Assembly: GCF_017873095.1 (NCBI RefSeq)
Contig: NZ_JAGGJU010000004.1
Location: 186,001-250,000 of the forward strand
Direction: 5' to 3'
Length of the DNA: 64,000 nucleotides
From: Heterorhizobium halophytocola
Lineage (GTDB): Bacteria; Pseudomonadota; Alphaproteobacteria; Rhizobiales; Rhizobiaceae
Part shown: positions 18,018 to 26,696 of the stretch, piece after piece
Layout of the letters: each line of letters opens with the position of its first letter
Numbering within the stretch: position 1 is the first letter of the stretch
Made by a program: the position numbers and the translations under genes
The notes under the pieces: generated by a model
Seen by the model: the letters and a program-made list of their open reading frames with translations, nothing else
Databases searched by the model: none
What the model was told of the DNA's origin: nothing

Positions 18018-18029
18018 CGAAAGCCGCAG

Positions 18030-18052
18030 CGCTGTCGCGACTTCAGACAGCG
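18030..18052 (+). promoter_or_regulatory. Stem-loop just after pqqA
   Basis: CGCTGTC (18030-18036) and GACAGCG (18046-18052) form a perfect 7 bp stem with a nine-base loop starting 12 bp after the pqqA stop. No T-run follows. Stem-loops between pqqA and pqqB in other bacteria are known to lower expression of the downstream genes; that role here is inferred. Confidence 0.5.
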
Positions 18053-18290
18053 GGCACTTCAACGGCCTTTGCATCGGGCACGGATTTTTCCGCTCGGTGC
18101 CGTTCGTCCGACCGCCGGCGTTTCGAATACGCGACACTGTTCGACGAGACTGGGTGCCCTATGCGCCCCTGCATCGGGCGGGGCATGGAACTCGACCACC
18201 ATGGCGCGCCCGATGACAGCAAAAGCCTGCAGCGTCGCGGCTTGCCGCGTGCCGGCATCCTCTTGTTCCAGGATTGATGAGCGAGAACCG

Positions 18291-19208
18291 ATGGCATCCA
18301 TCCGGTTTCTGGTACTCGGCGCGGCCGCAGGTGGCGGACTGCCGCAATGGAATTGCGGCTGCGTCAATTGCCGGGCCGCGCGCGATCCCGCCGCACCGCT
18401 GATGCCGCAGACGCAGTCGTCGCTGGCGGCGAGCGTGGACGGTGAAAACTGGGTGCTGTTCAATGCCTCGCCGGATCTGCGGACCCAGATCGAGCACAAC
18501 CGGATGCTTCACCCGAAGGACCTGCGCGACAGCCCGATCCGCTCCGTCGTGCTCACGAACGGTGATGTCGACCATATTGCCGGCCTGCTGACGCTGCGGG
18601 AAAAACAGGAATTCAGCCTCTTTGCCACGCCCGGACTGCAGGCGCTTCTCGCCGCCCATCCGGTGTTCGGCGTGCTCGATCCGGCCCTGGTCGCGAAGAT
18701 CGAGGTCGATCTCGAAACGGATATCACGCCGCTTGCCGGCCTGACGGTGCGGCTGTTTGCGGTGCCCGGCAAGGTACCCCTCTACCAGGAGACGTCAGAG
18801 CTTTCGCTCGATCAGGAGACCGACCAGACCGTCGGCGTCGAGCTTTGCGCAGGCGGGCGCCGCGCCTACTATATTCCCGGCTGCGGTCGGATGACGGAAG
18901 CGCTGGCACGACGCATCGACGGTGCCGACATCGTCTTCTTCGACGGCACGCTGTTTACCGACGACGAGATGATCCGTGCCGGAACGGGCCTGAAGACCGG
19001 CCGGCGCATGGGGCACATGCCGATCACCGGCGACGGCGGAAGTCTGGAGGCGCTCGGGCGTCTTGCGATCGGCCGACGGCTCTACATTCACATCAACAAC
19101 ACGAACCCGATCTGGCGGGCGGGCCCCGAACGGGCCGCGGTGGAGGCTGCCGGCTTCACCATCTGCCATGACGGGCTGGAGGTAATCCTCGATGCCCAGT
19201 TCCAATGA
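18291..19208 (+). CDS. pqqB: PQQ biosynthesis protein B, metallo-beta-lactamase fold
   Basis: 305-residue protein of the metallo-beta-lactamase superfamily that hydroxylates the tyrosine-derived ring in PQQ synthesis. It begins MASIRFLVLGAAAGGGLPQWNCGCVNC, the PqqB N-terminus with the Cys-rich zinc loop. The substitute for HxHxDH is TNGDVDHIAGL, as in PqqB, and GHMPITGDGGS, FFDGTLF and YIHINNTNP are family blocks. The frame is open upstream through the pqqA-pqqB gap, but ATG 18291 fits the conserved start. It overlaps pqqC by 17 bp. Confidence 0.95.
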   Translation: MASIRFLVLGAAAGGGLPQWNCGCVNCRAARDPAAPLMPQTQSSLAASVDGENWVLFNASPDLRTQIEHNRMLHPKDLRDSPIRSVVLTNGDVDHIAGLLTLREKQEFSLFATPGLQALLAAHPVFGVLDPALVAKIEVDLETDITPLAGLTVRLFAVPGKVPLYQETSELSLDQETDQTVGVELCAGGRRAYYIPGCGRMTEALARRIDGADIVFFDGTLFTDDEMIRAGTGLKTGRRMGHMPITGDGGSLEALGRLAIGRRLYIHINNTNPIWRAGPERAAVEAAGFTICHDGLEVILDAQFQ

Positions 19209-19983
19209 CACGGCGCTTGATCGCAAGGCCTTCGAACGGAGGCTTCGGCAAATCGGCGCCGAACGCTATCACGACAAGCACCCCTTTCACGCCATGCTGC
19301 ATGGCGGACAATGCTCGATGCGACAGGTGCGCGCCTGGGTGATCAATCGCTATTACTATCAAAGCCGCATTCCGATGAAGGACGCGGCCTTCCTGTCGCG
19401 CTGCGAGGATCCGGACCTGCGCCGCGTCTGGCGCCGGCGCATCGATGACCATGACGGCGGGGTCGAGGATGGCGGCGGCCTCCGGCGCTGGCTGCGGCTG
19501 GCGGAAGCCGTCGGCCTCGATCCCGACTATGTCGCCTCGACCAGCGGCGTGCTGCCCGCCACGCGCTTTGCCGTCGATGCCTATGTCCGCTTTGTCCGCG
19601 ACATGCCGCTGCTGGACGCCGTCGCGGCCTCGCTGACGGAACTCTTCGCGCCGCAGATCCATCGCGACAGGATTGCCGGCCTTCTGGAGCATTACGGCTT
19701 TGCCGATGATGCCGCCCTCTCCTATTTCCGTAAGCGGCTGAACGAGGCACCCGACGATGTCGCCTTCGGCCTTGCCTGGGTGCTCGACCATGCCGATACG
19801 CTGGAACGTCAGGATGCGGCAGCGGCGGCCCTCACCTTCAAGACCGATGTTCTCTGGGCGCAGCTCGATGCGCTGCACGCGGCCTATGTCAGCCCCGGGC
19901 GGATCGCGCCGGGCGGCTGGGATGGGCGTGAAGGCGTGACCGGCGCCGTCGACGAGGACCGGTTGCGGGGAGCGGCGGAATGA
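19192..19983 (+). CDS. pqqC: PQQ synthase, oxygen-dependent ring closure
   Basis: 263-residue cofactorless oxidase doing the final cyclisation and eight-electron oxidation to PQQ. Family blocks are YHDKHPFHAMLHGG, VRAWVINRYYYQSRIPMKDAAFLSRC, DHDG and the late GLAWVLDHADT. All are uninterrupted. The coding region overlaps pqqB by 17 bp and pqqD by 4 bp (ATGA), so translational coupling is likely. Confidence 0.96.
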   Translation: MPSSNDTALDRKAFERRLRQIGAERYHDKHPFHAMLHGGQCSMRQVRAWVINRYYYQSRIPMKDAAFLSRCEDPDLRRVWRRRIDDHDGGVEDGGGLRRWLRLAEAVGLDPDYVASTSGVLPATRFAVDAYVRFVRDMPLLDAVAASLTELFAPQIHRDRIAGLLEHYGFADDAALSYFRKRLNEAPDDVAFGLAWVLDHADTLERQDAAAAALTFKTDVLWAQLDALHAAYVSPGRIAPGGWDGREGVTGAVDEDRLRGAAE

Positions 19984-20282
19984 CCGGGCAACCCACCGTC
20001 GTGCAGATTTCCGGGGACAGCGTGGTGCGGCTGGCCCGTGGTGTGCGGCTGCGGGAGGATCCGGTGCGTGGCCAGACCGTGCTTCTCGCGCCGGAGCGGG
20101 CGCTGGCGCTCGACGAGATCGCCATTGCCGTGGTCAAGGCGCTGGACGGCGAACGGACATTGCAGGCGATCGCCGCGGATTTCGCCCACCAGTTCGACGC
20201 GCCCGAAGACACGATCCTCGCCGACATCATCGCGATGATCGGCGCCTTTTCCGAGCGCCGGCTGCTGGAGTTCGTCCGATGA
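19980..20282 (+). CDS. pqqD: PqqA peptide chaperone
   Basis: 100-residue RiPP recognition element protein that binds PqqA and presents it to PqqE. The winged-helix-like pattern is clear: RLARGVRLREDPVRGQTVLLAPERAL, then LDEIAIAVVKALDGERTLQAIAADFA. In some genera PqqD is fused to PqqC; here it is separate. It overlaps pqqC and pqqE by 4 bp each. Confidence 0.94.
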   Translation: MTGQPTVVQISGDSVVRLARGVRLREDPVRGQTVLLAPERALALDEIAIAVVKALDGERTLQAIAADFAHQFDAPEDTILADIIAMIGAFSERRLLEFVR

Positions 20283-21451
20283 CCGCGCCACTCGATACCT
20301 CCGCCCCGGCCTCCAAGCCACGTCCGGCGCCACCGATCGCACTGCTGGCGGAACTCACGCATCGTTGCCCGCTTGCGTGCCCCTATTGCTCCAACCCTCT
20401 TATACTGACCAACGCTGCTGAAGAGCTGACGACCTTCGAATGGACCGACGTCTTTCAGCAGGCCGCGGATCTCGGTGTCCTGCACCTCCACCTGTCCGGC
20501 GGAGAGCCAGCCGTCCGGCGTGATCTCGTCGCGCTTGCCCAAAACGCCTCGGAACGCGGGCTTTACACCAATCTCATCACCTCCGGTATCGGCCTGACCG
20601 AAAGGCGCGTCCGTGAGCTTGCGGATGCCGGACTCGATCATGTGCAACTGTCGATCCAGGGTGTGCGACCGGCCGATGCCGACCGTTATGCGGGGTATGA
20701 AGGGGGCTACGACCGCAAGATGACAGTCGCCGGCTGGCTGGCCGATGCCGGCCTGCCGCTCACGGTCAACGCCGTCTGCCACAAGCAAAACATGGGCGAT
20801 ATCGGCGCCATGCTGGAGCTTGCCATCAGGCTCGGCGCCCGGCGCATCGAGATCGCCACCGTGCAGTTTCACGGCTGGGCGGAGAAGAACCGGCAGAGCC
20901 TGATGCCGACCCGCGCACAGGTGATCGAAACGAACGCGATCGTGGCCGCCGCGCGCGCGCGGCTGAAGGGGACGCTGGTGATCGATTACGTGCCGGCCGA
21001 CCACCATTCGCGGTTCCCCAAGGCCTGCATGGGCGGCTGGGGCTCGAGCGGGCTCAATGTCACGCCGTCCGGCCGCCTCCTGCCCTGCCACGCAGCCGAG
21101 ACCATACCGCATCTGACCTTCGAAAATGTCCGTGACACGCCGCTTGCCGCGATCTGGTACGACAGCGCCGCCTTCAACGCCTATCGCGGCGACGACTGGA
21201 TGCAGGAGCCATGCCGCAGCTGTTCGCGAAAACCCATCGACCATGGCGGCTGCCGCTGCCAGGCGATGGCGCTTGCCGGCGATGCGGCAGCAACCGACCC
21301 GGTCTGCGTCTATTCCCCCTTGCACGCCACACTGGCTGACGCGGCAGAGACGGACGGAAACGCAAAGCCCGGAGCCTTCGTCTACCGGGGACGGCCGGCA
21401 GTGGAGCGAACGACCGCAGCGGCGCGCATGGTCGCGCAAGAGAAGCTCTAG
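20279..21451 (+). CDS. pqqE: PqqA glutamate-tyrosine crosslinking radical SAM enzyme
   Basis: 390-residue radical SAM enzyme that forms the Glu-Tyr C-C bond in PqqA. The SAM iron-sulfur motif CxxxCxxC is Cys30, Cys34 and Cys37 (RCPLACPYCSNP). LHLSGGEPAVRRDL follows. The C-terminal SPASM-type cysteines binding auxiliary clusters are present (KACMGGWG, LLPCHAAE, EPCRSCSRKPIDHGGCRCQA). It is the last gene of the operon. No pqqF protease or PQQ-dependent dehydrogenase is in the window. Confidence 0.96.
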   Translation: MTAPLDTSAPASKPRPAPPIALLAELTHRCPLACPYCSNPLILTNAAEELTTFEWTDVFQQAADLGVLHLHLSGGEPAVRRDLVALAQNASERGLYTNLITSGIGLTERRVRELADAGLDHVQLSIQGVRPADADRYAGYEGGYDRKMTVAGWLADAGLPLTVNAVCHKQNMGDIGAMLELAIRLGARRIEIATVQFHGWAEKNRQSLMPTRAQVIETNAIVAAARARLKGTLVIDYVPADHHSRFPKACMGGWGSSGLNVTPSGRLLPCHAAETIPHLTFENVRDTPLAAIWYDSAAFNAYRGDDWMQEPCRSCSRKPIDHGGCRCQAMALAGDAAATDPVCVYSPLHATLADAAETDGNAKPGAFVYRGRPAVERTTAAARMVAQEKL

Positions 21452-21457
21452 GAGCTT

Positions 21458-21859
21458 TCAGTCCAGATACTGATAGAGCCAATCGCGGATGTCTTCGGGG
21501 ATGGCGACGGGGTCGCTGGCGTCACGGTCGGTGGCGGTGCGCATCAGTTCGACTTCGGCGGCGATCACGTTGCCGCGCTCCATGGCGATGGTGAAGCCAA
21601 CGAATTTCCCGCCGATCTTGTCGACATTGACGGTCATCCGCACGAGGTCGTCCGGCTTCAGCGCGTCGGCGATGCGGCAGGCGGTCTTGGTGGTGAGGAA
21701 GAGCGGCTCGTCTTCGATCGCCGGTCGGCAACGCCAGAAGCTGGCAAGCGCCGCTTCCGCGTGATCGATATAGGCCGATGCGCGCATCCGACCGTCCATA
21801 TCGATATCCCGGAAGGGAACGCGCATCTCGGTGACCACAACGCGCTCAACATGCTTCAT
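21458..21859 (-). CDS. Acyl-CoA thioesterase, hotdog fold (4HBT)
   Basis: 133-residue single-hotdog thioesterase. The FRDIDMDGRMRASAYIDHAEAAL stretch is the 4HBT pattern, with an aspartate and a central helix, followed by beta strands holding VRMTVNVDKIGGKFVGFTIAMERG. Cytosolic 4-hydroxybenzoyl-CoA-type thioesterases act on a wide range of acyl-CoAs, so the substrate is open. The stop is only 6 bp from the end of pqqE, convergent. ATG 21859 is followed by KHVERVVVTEMRV. Confidence 0.85.
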   Translation of the reverse strand: MKHVERVVVTEMRVPFRDIDMDGRMRASAYIDHAEAALASFWRCRPAIEDEPLFLTTKTACRIADALKPDDLVRMTVNVDKIGGKFVGFTIAMERGNVIAAEVELMRTATDRDASDPVAIPEDIRDWLYQYLD

Positions 21860-22030
21860 GCAATTGCCTCATATCTTCTGTCTACCCATTCTTAGAGGGA
21901 TATTTACGGCGAGAACAGGGTCTGGACGCCGCATGGGCGGTGTGGCGTGTTGACAAAACCCGGCTATCGCCCAAGTGAACCATCGAAAACCCATGGCATC
22001 TCCATGCGGATGCAAGAAGGAACCGAAGAG

Positions 22031-22966
22031 ATGACCACCCGCCTTTATGAGCACGCGATCTTTCTGGAGCATGATACGCCGAGCGGCCATCCCGAACGCG
22101 CGGACCGGCTGCGCTCGCTCAACATTGCCCTCCAGCATCCGAATTTTTCCAGCCTCGACCGCCGGCAGGCGCCGCAGGCGAATGAGGATGCGGTGACGCT
22201 CGCCCATCCGGAGGAGCATCTCTTCGCCGTCATGCGGCAGATCCCCGAGGAAGAGGGCGAGATCGCCCAGATCGAGTCCGACACCTATGTCTCGCAGAAG
22301 TCGCTGCAGGCGGCGCTGACCGGGGTCGGCGGGGCATTGGCCGCGGTCGACGACGTGATGACCGGTGCGGTCGACAACGCCTTCGTCGCCTCGCGCCCGC
22401 CCGGCCACCATGCCGAAAAGACCAAGGCGATGGGCTTCTGTCTGTTCAACAATATCGCGATCGCCGCCCGCCATGCGCAAAAGGTGCACGGGGCCGAGCG
22501 CGTCGCGATCGTCGACTGGGACGTGCACCACGGCAATGGCACGCAGGACATCTTCTGGGACGATCCGTCGGTGCTGTTCTGTTCCACCCACCAGATGCCG
22601 CTCTATCCCGGCAGCGGGGCAAAGAACGAGACCGGCACCGGCAACAACATCGTCAACGCGCCGCTGTCGCCGAATACCGGGTCGGACCATTTCCGCGAGG
22701 CCTTCAAGTCGCGGGTGCTGGCCGCCCTCAAGGATTTCTCGCCGGACCTGATCCTGATCTCGGCCGGCTTCGACGCGCATCACCGCGATCCGCTGGCGCA
22801 GATCAATCTCGTCGGCGACGATTTCGACTGGGCGACCGGCCGGCTGCTTGAGGTCGCCGATCGTTTTGCCGGCAACCGGGTCGTCAGCCTGCTGGAAGGC
22901 GGCTATGATCTGGAAGGGCTTGCCGAGTCGGCAGGCATGCATATTTCGAGACTGATGAAGGGTTAG
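22031..22966 (+). CDS. Histone deacetylase-like amidohydrolase
   Basis: 311-residue zinc amidohydrolase of the arginase/deacetylase fold, of the bacterial HDAH/acetylpolyamine amidohydrolase group. The catalytic His pair is His126-His127 in RPPGHHAEK and the zinc ligands are in [10 protein letters not shown] (Asp164, His166) with a third in [10 protein letters not shown]. Natural substrates in rhizobia are unknown; a polyamine or small amide is plausible. ATG 22031 has GAAGAG just before it; the frame is open 84 bp further upstream. xseB starts 2 bp after its stop. Confidence 0.93.
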   Translation: MTTRLYEHAIFLEHDTPSGHPERADRLRSLNIALQHPNFSSLDRRQAPQANEDAVTLAHPEEHLFAVMRQIPEEEGEIAQIESDTYVSQKSLQAALTGVGGALAAVDDVMTGAVDNAFVASRPPGHHAEKTKAMGFCLFNNIAIAARHAQKVHGAERVAIVDWDVHHGNGTQDIFWDDPSVLFCSTHQMPLYPGSGAKNETGTGNNIVNAPLSPNTGSDHFREAFKSRVLAALKDFSPDLILISAGFDAHHRDPLAQINLVGDDFDWATGRLLEVADRFAGNRVVSLLEGGYDLEGLAESAGMHISRLMKG

Positions 22967-22968
22967 AC

Positions 22969-23220
22969 ATGAGCGACAGCGCGACGACGGAGATCGCATC
23001 CTACACGTTCGAGAAGGCGGTGGCCGAACTGGAGAGCATCGTGGCGCGGCTGGAACGCGGCGACGTGGCGCTCGACGAGTCGATTGCGATCTATGAGCGC
23101 GGCGAACTGTTGAAGAAGCACTGCGAGACACTGCTGTCGGCTGCGGAAAACCGGATCGAGAAGATCCGCCTCGACCGCGCCGGCAAGCCGCAAGGCGTCG
23201 AGCCGCTGGACAGCCAGTAA
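22969..23220 (+). CDS. xseB: Exodeoxyribonuclease VII small subunit
   Basis: 83-residue small subunit of exonuclease VII, which degrades single-stranded DNA with XseA. It has the conserved pattern [42 protein letters not shown]. xseA is not in the window. It lies 2 bp after the HDAC-like gene, so the two are co-transcribed, an arrangement that in rhizobia continues to dxs; here the emrAB and pirin block separates them. A strong terminator follows at 23243. Confidence 0.94.
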   Translation: MSDSATTEIASYTFEKAVAELESIVARLERGDVALDESIAIYERGELLKKHCETLLSAAENRIEKIRLDRAGKPQGVEPLDSQ

Positions 23221-23242
23221 GACATCGGCAGCAAGGAATGCA

Positions 23243-23275
23243 AAAGCCCGGCGGAGATGCCTCCCGCCGGGCTTT
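23243..23275. terminator. Bidirectional intrinsic terminator between xseB and emrB
   Basis: A 12 bp stem, AAAGCCCGGCGG (23243-23254) with CCGCCGGGCTTT (23264-23275), with A-run before and T-run after, lies 22 bp past the xseB stop and 9 bp from the emrB stop, so it can serve both. Confidence 0.85.
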
Positions 23276-23284
23276 GTCGTTCGT

Positions 23285-24832
23285 CTATTCCATGACGATC
23301 GCATGGTCGTCGTCGTCGGCCTTCTTCGTCTGCCCCGGCTTGCGCAGCAGCAGGCAGAGCGGCATGACGGCGAGCGACATCAGCATCAGCAGCTTGAAGT
23401 CGTCGGTATAGGCGATGATCGTCGACTGCAGCGTCACCATCTGGTCGAGCGCCGCACGGCCGGCCGCGGTAAAGGGACTGAGACCTGCCGCCGCCGGATT
23501 GTCGAAGGCATGGTTGAACGGTGTCACGTGGCTCATCAGTTCGGCATGGTTGATCTGCACATTCTGCACCAGAAGCGCCGAGACCACCGCGATGCCGACG
23601 CTGGAGCCGATATTGCGCGACAGGTTGTAGAGCCCGGTGCCATCGCCGCGCATCTCGGCCGGCAGGGTGGCAAAGGCCATCGTCGTCAGCGGCACGAAGA
23701 GGAAACCGAGCCCCGCGCCCTGGACGAAACCGACATAGATGATTGTCCACTGCGAGACATCCGGCGTCCAGGCGGTCATGTCATACATCGCCCAAGCGGT
23801 GATGCCGAGACCGATGAACAGCAGCAGGCGGGTATCGACCTTGTTGATCAGCCGGCCGACCAGCATCATGCAGACCATCGTGCCGAGCCCGCGCGGACCC
23901 ATGACAATGCCGGCGGTGATCACCGGATAGCCCATCAGCGATTGCAGATAGGGCGTCATCAGCGCCAGCGAGGCCAGATAGGTCACCCCGATGACGAAGA
24001 TGAAGAGCATCGACACGGCAAAGTTCCGGTCGAGGAACAGCCTGGGATTGATGAAGGTCTTTTCGCGGGTGAAGGTGTGCACCAGCAGCATGTAGAAGCA
24101 GCTGACGAAGATCACCGTTTCGATGATGATCTCGCCGGATGCGAACCAGTCCAGTTGCTGGCCGCGGTCGAGCATCATCTGCAGCGCGCCGATGGCGATC
24201 GACAGGAGGCCGAAGCCCAGCCAGTCGAGCTTGGCCTTGTCGTTGACGTCGGTCTCGTGGACATAGGCGGAGATGCCGGCAAAGGCGAGGATGCCGATCG
24301 GCACGTTGATGTAGAACACCCAGCGCCAGCTCAGGTGGTCGGTCAGCCAGCCGCCGATCACCGGTCCGAGCACCGGGCCGACCATGACCGAGACCCCGAA
24401 CATGGCCATGGCCGAGCCGCGTTCCTCGACGGAATAGATGTCGAGCAGGATGCCCTGCGACAGCGGCACGAGCGCCGCGCCGAAGAAGCCCTGCAGCAGC
24501 CGGAAGCCGACGATCTGGGTCAGCGACTGGGCAAGGCCGCAGAGGATCGAGGCGGTAACGAAGCCGGCGATCGCCACCAGCAGCACGCGCTTGCGGCCGA
24601 AGCGGGCGGCGAGGAAGCCGGACGGCGGGGTCATGATCGCGGCCGCGACGATATAGGAGGTCAGCACCCAGTTGATCTGGTCGGCGCTCGCCGACACGCT
24701 GCCCTGGATGAAGGGCAGCGCGACGTTCGCGATCGTGGTGTCGAGCGCCTGCATGATCACCGCAAGGATGACGCAGGCCGAGATCGCGCCGCGATTGAAG
24801 ATCGGCTTGGCGGCGGCGACGGCATCACTCAT
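23285..24832 (-). CDS. emrB: MFS multidrug exporter, DHA2/EmrB-QacA family
   Basis: 515-residue proton-coupled inner-membrane exporter with about 14 hydrophobic helices. The first helix pair shows ISACVILAVIMQALDTTIANVALPFI with the DHA2 motif LDxTIxNVALP, and the helix 5 motif C GPVLGPVIGGWL is present. With EmrA and an outer membrane channel such as TolC it would export drugs. It overlaps emrA by 8 bp and is preceded by marR in one operon. The symbol is given by family and operon context. Confidence 0.9.
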   Translation of the reverse strand: MSDAVAAAKPIFNRGAISACVILAVIMQALDTTIANVALPFIQGSVSASADQINWVLTSYIVAAAIMTPPSGFLAARFGRKRVLLVAIAGFVTASILCGLAQSLTQIVGFRLLQGFFGAALVPLSQGILLDIYSVEERGSAMAMFGVSVMVGPVLGPVIGGWLTDHLSWRWVFYINVPIGILAFAGISAYVHETDVNDKAKLDWLGFGLLSIAIGALQMMLDRGQQLDWFASGEIIIETVIFVSCFYMLLVHTFTREKTFINPRLFLDRNFAVSMLFIFVIGVTYLASLALMTPYLQSLMGYPVITAGIVMGPRGLGTMVCMMLVGRLINKVDTRLLLFIGLGITAWAMYDMTAWTPDVSQWTIIYVGFVQGAGLGFLFVPLTTMAFATLPAEMRGDGTGLYNLSRNIGSSVGIAVVSALLVQNVQINHAELMSHVTPFNHAFDNPAAAGLSPFTAAGRAALDQMVTLQSTIIAYTDDFKLLMLMSLAVMPLCLLLRKPGQTKKADDDDHAIVME

Positions 24833-26021
24833 GGGCGTAGGCGTTCTCGTGGCCGAGCAGATTTTCGACGAAGAGCGGCAGGCCGCGCGCGTGACCGGTT
24901 TCGATCGACACCACGGTGCTCATGCCAACCCGCAGCGGCGGATTGTCCGGGTTCTCGTCGATATCGATCCGCATCGGGATGCGCTGGACGACCTTGACCC
25001 AGTTGCCCGACGAATTTTCCGACGGCAGCAGGGAAAAGCTGGAGGCGGATGCCGGGCTGACGCTCGCCACCTTTCCGGTCCATGTCGCACCGGGATAGGC
25101 ATCCACCGTGATCGTCACCGGCTGGTCGGGGCGCACATAGGTAAGCTCGGTTTCCTTCGGATTGGCGTCGATCCACAAATGCTCCGAGGACACCACCGAG
25201 AAGGCGGCCTGGGCGGCCGGCAGATAGCTCCCGACCTGCAGCGCACTGACATTCGTCGCGATCCCGTCGAACGGCGCCTTCACCACGGTGTGGTCGAGTT
25301 CGCGCTGCGCATCGTCGACGGCAGACTTGGCTTCCAGATAGGTGGGATTGGTTTCGATCGCGGCATCGGCATCGCCGCCGAGGACCGCCAGCGTCTGGTC
25401 GGCCTGCGCCCTGGCGACCGCCACCTTCTGGCGGGCGGCCTCCAGATCGTGCTTGGCCTCGTCGAGCGTGTTCTGCGAGGCGACGGAGGTCGAATTCAGT
25501 CGCACCTGGCGGTCATAAACCGTCTGGAAATAGGGCAGATCGGCCTTCGCCTGCGCGGTCTCGGCGAGAGACGCCTTGTAGGCGGCCTTCAGGTTCAAAA
25601 GCTGGTTGCGGGCCGCGCCAAGCTTGGCCCTGGCGGCGTCGAGCGCCACCTGGAACGGCTTCGGGTCGAGCCTGAACAGCACCTCCCCGGCCTTGACGGG
25701 CTGGTTGTCGTGCACCGCGATCTCCTGCACGATGCCGGAGACATCGGTCGACAGGTTGACGATGTCGGCGCCGATATAGGCATTGTCGGTCTCCATCACC
25801 TGGCCGCCGGTCACGTAGACATAGCCGCCGGCAATCAGCGCGAGGGGCACCACGAGAAACAGCAGGGGGCGGGTCAGGCTGCGCCGGCGGCGCGGCTTGA
25901 CAGCGCTAACAGCGCTGTCCCGGTCATTGGCGGCAACGGTCTCCGTGGCGCGTGCCGTTTCCGGCGTCGCCTCGTCCAGATCCCGATCCTGATTGTTCGC
26001 TACGGCAGTCACTTTGGGCAT
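24825..26021 (-). CDS. emrA: HlyD/EmrA membrane fusion protein
   Basis: 398-residue periplasmic adaptor. One transmembrane helix near residues 52-70 (LLFLVVPLALIAGGYVYV) is followed by a biotinyl-lipoyl-like beta domain (QEIAVHDNQPVKAGEVLFRLDP), an alpha-helical hairpin of about 110 residues and a beta-barrel ending in VSIETGHARG. It bridges EmrB to an outer-membrane channel. It lies 10 bp after marR. The gene symbol follows from pairing with an EmrB-type transporter. Confidence 0.9.
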   Translation of the reverse strand: MPKVTAVANNQDRDLDEATPETARATETVAANDRDSAVSAVKPRRRRSLTRPLLFLVVPLALIAGGYVYVTGGQVMETDNAYIGADIVNLSTDVSGIVQEIAVHDNQPVKAGEVLFRLDPKPFQVALDAARAKLGAARNQLLNLKAAYKASLAETAQAKADLPYFQTVYDRQVRLNSTSVASQNTLDEAKHDLEAARQKVAVARAQADQTLAVLGGDADAAIETNPTYLEAKSAVDDAQRELDHTVVKAPFDGIATNVSALQVGSYLPAAQAAFSVVSSEHLWIDANPKETELTYVRPDQPVTITVDAYPGATWTGKVASVSPASASSFSLLPSENSSGNWVKVVQRIPMRIDIDENPDNPPLRVGMSTVVSIETGHARGLPLFVENLLGHENAYAHE

Positions 26022-26031
26022 CTCATTTTCC

Positions 26032-26499
26032 TCAAGGCGTCGCCTCTTCCAGGCCCTGGGCCTGGCAGGCGCGCGACATGTTGGTTTTCACGCGTTCGAG
26101 CATGGACAGCAGCAATTCCCGCTCTTCGGCGGAAAACCCTTCGATCGCTTCGGCGCGGGTCTCTTCGGCAAGGCCCTGCATGCCGCTGAAAAGGCCCCGG
26201 GCCTCGTCGGTCAGATACATCAGCTTCAACCGCCGATCCGTCGGATGGGCGCGGCGCTCGACAAGCCCGCGCTCGACAAGCTTGTCGAGCACGCGGGTAA
26301 GCGAGATCGGCTCGACGGCAAGAAGTTCGGCCAGTCCGGCATTGTGGATGCCTTCGTTGCGCTTCAGGTAGGCGAGCGCATGCCATTGCGCCCGGGTCAA
26401 ACCCGTGTCACGGGCGCGGAATTCGAACCGTTTGCTCATCAGGCGCGATATGTCGTTCAGCAGGAACCCGAGCGAAGGCGGGGTCGTCGCACAGGCCAC
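26032..26499 (-). CDS. MarR-family transcriptional regulator
   Basis: 155-residue winged-helix regulator. The recognition core is LTRAQWHALAYLKRNEGIHNAGLAELLAVEPISLTRVLDKLVERGLVERRAHPTDRRLKLMYLT, in which the RRxHPxDRR wing is a MarR signature. It should repress the marR-emrA-emrB operon and release on ligand binding. It starts at GTG 26499 with GGAG about 8 bases upstream; in that frame no ATG exists, as a TGA lies close upstream. A near-perfect palindrome at 26533-26553 is its likely operator. Confidence 0.9.
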   Translation of the reverse strand: MACATTPPSLGFLLNDISRLMSKRFEFRARDTGLTRAQWHALAYLKRNEGIHNAGLAELLAVEPISLTRVLDKLVERGLVERRAHPTDRRLKLMYLTDEARGLFSGMQGLAEETRAEAIEGFSAEERELLLSMLERVKTNMSRACQAQGLEEATP

Positions 26500-26532
26500 A
26501 AGGCAGCTCCACGAAGTCGGAAGATTTCATAA

Positions 26533-26571
26533 GGGTCCATATGATATAGACCCATATGATTATTTTTGCAA
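26533..26571 (-). promoter_or_regulatory. Promoter and MarR operator of the marR-emrAB operon
   Basis: A 21 bp imperfect palindrome (26533-26553; arms GGGTCcATAT and ATATaGACCC, 9 of 10 pairs matching) overlaps the -10. The minus-strand promoter is TTGCAA (26566-26571), 17 bp spacer and TATATC (26543-26548). Binding there would block RNA polymerase. It lies 34-54 bp upstream of the GTG start. Confidence 0.65.
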
Positions 26572-26696
26572 TGCACACGCGACAGATTTTCCCGCCAGAT
26601 CCGCGCCAGGGTTGACGATGCGTATACGCAAAGCGCCTTCCGGTCCGGCCCCTGCGGGCGTAGATTGCGGGCGATTGCAAGAGGAGCCTTTTTCCA

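Noticed and set aside
23303..24997. 564-codon plus-strand frame
   Set aside because: His/Asp/Arg-rich antisense of emrB with no plausible fold.
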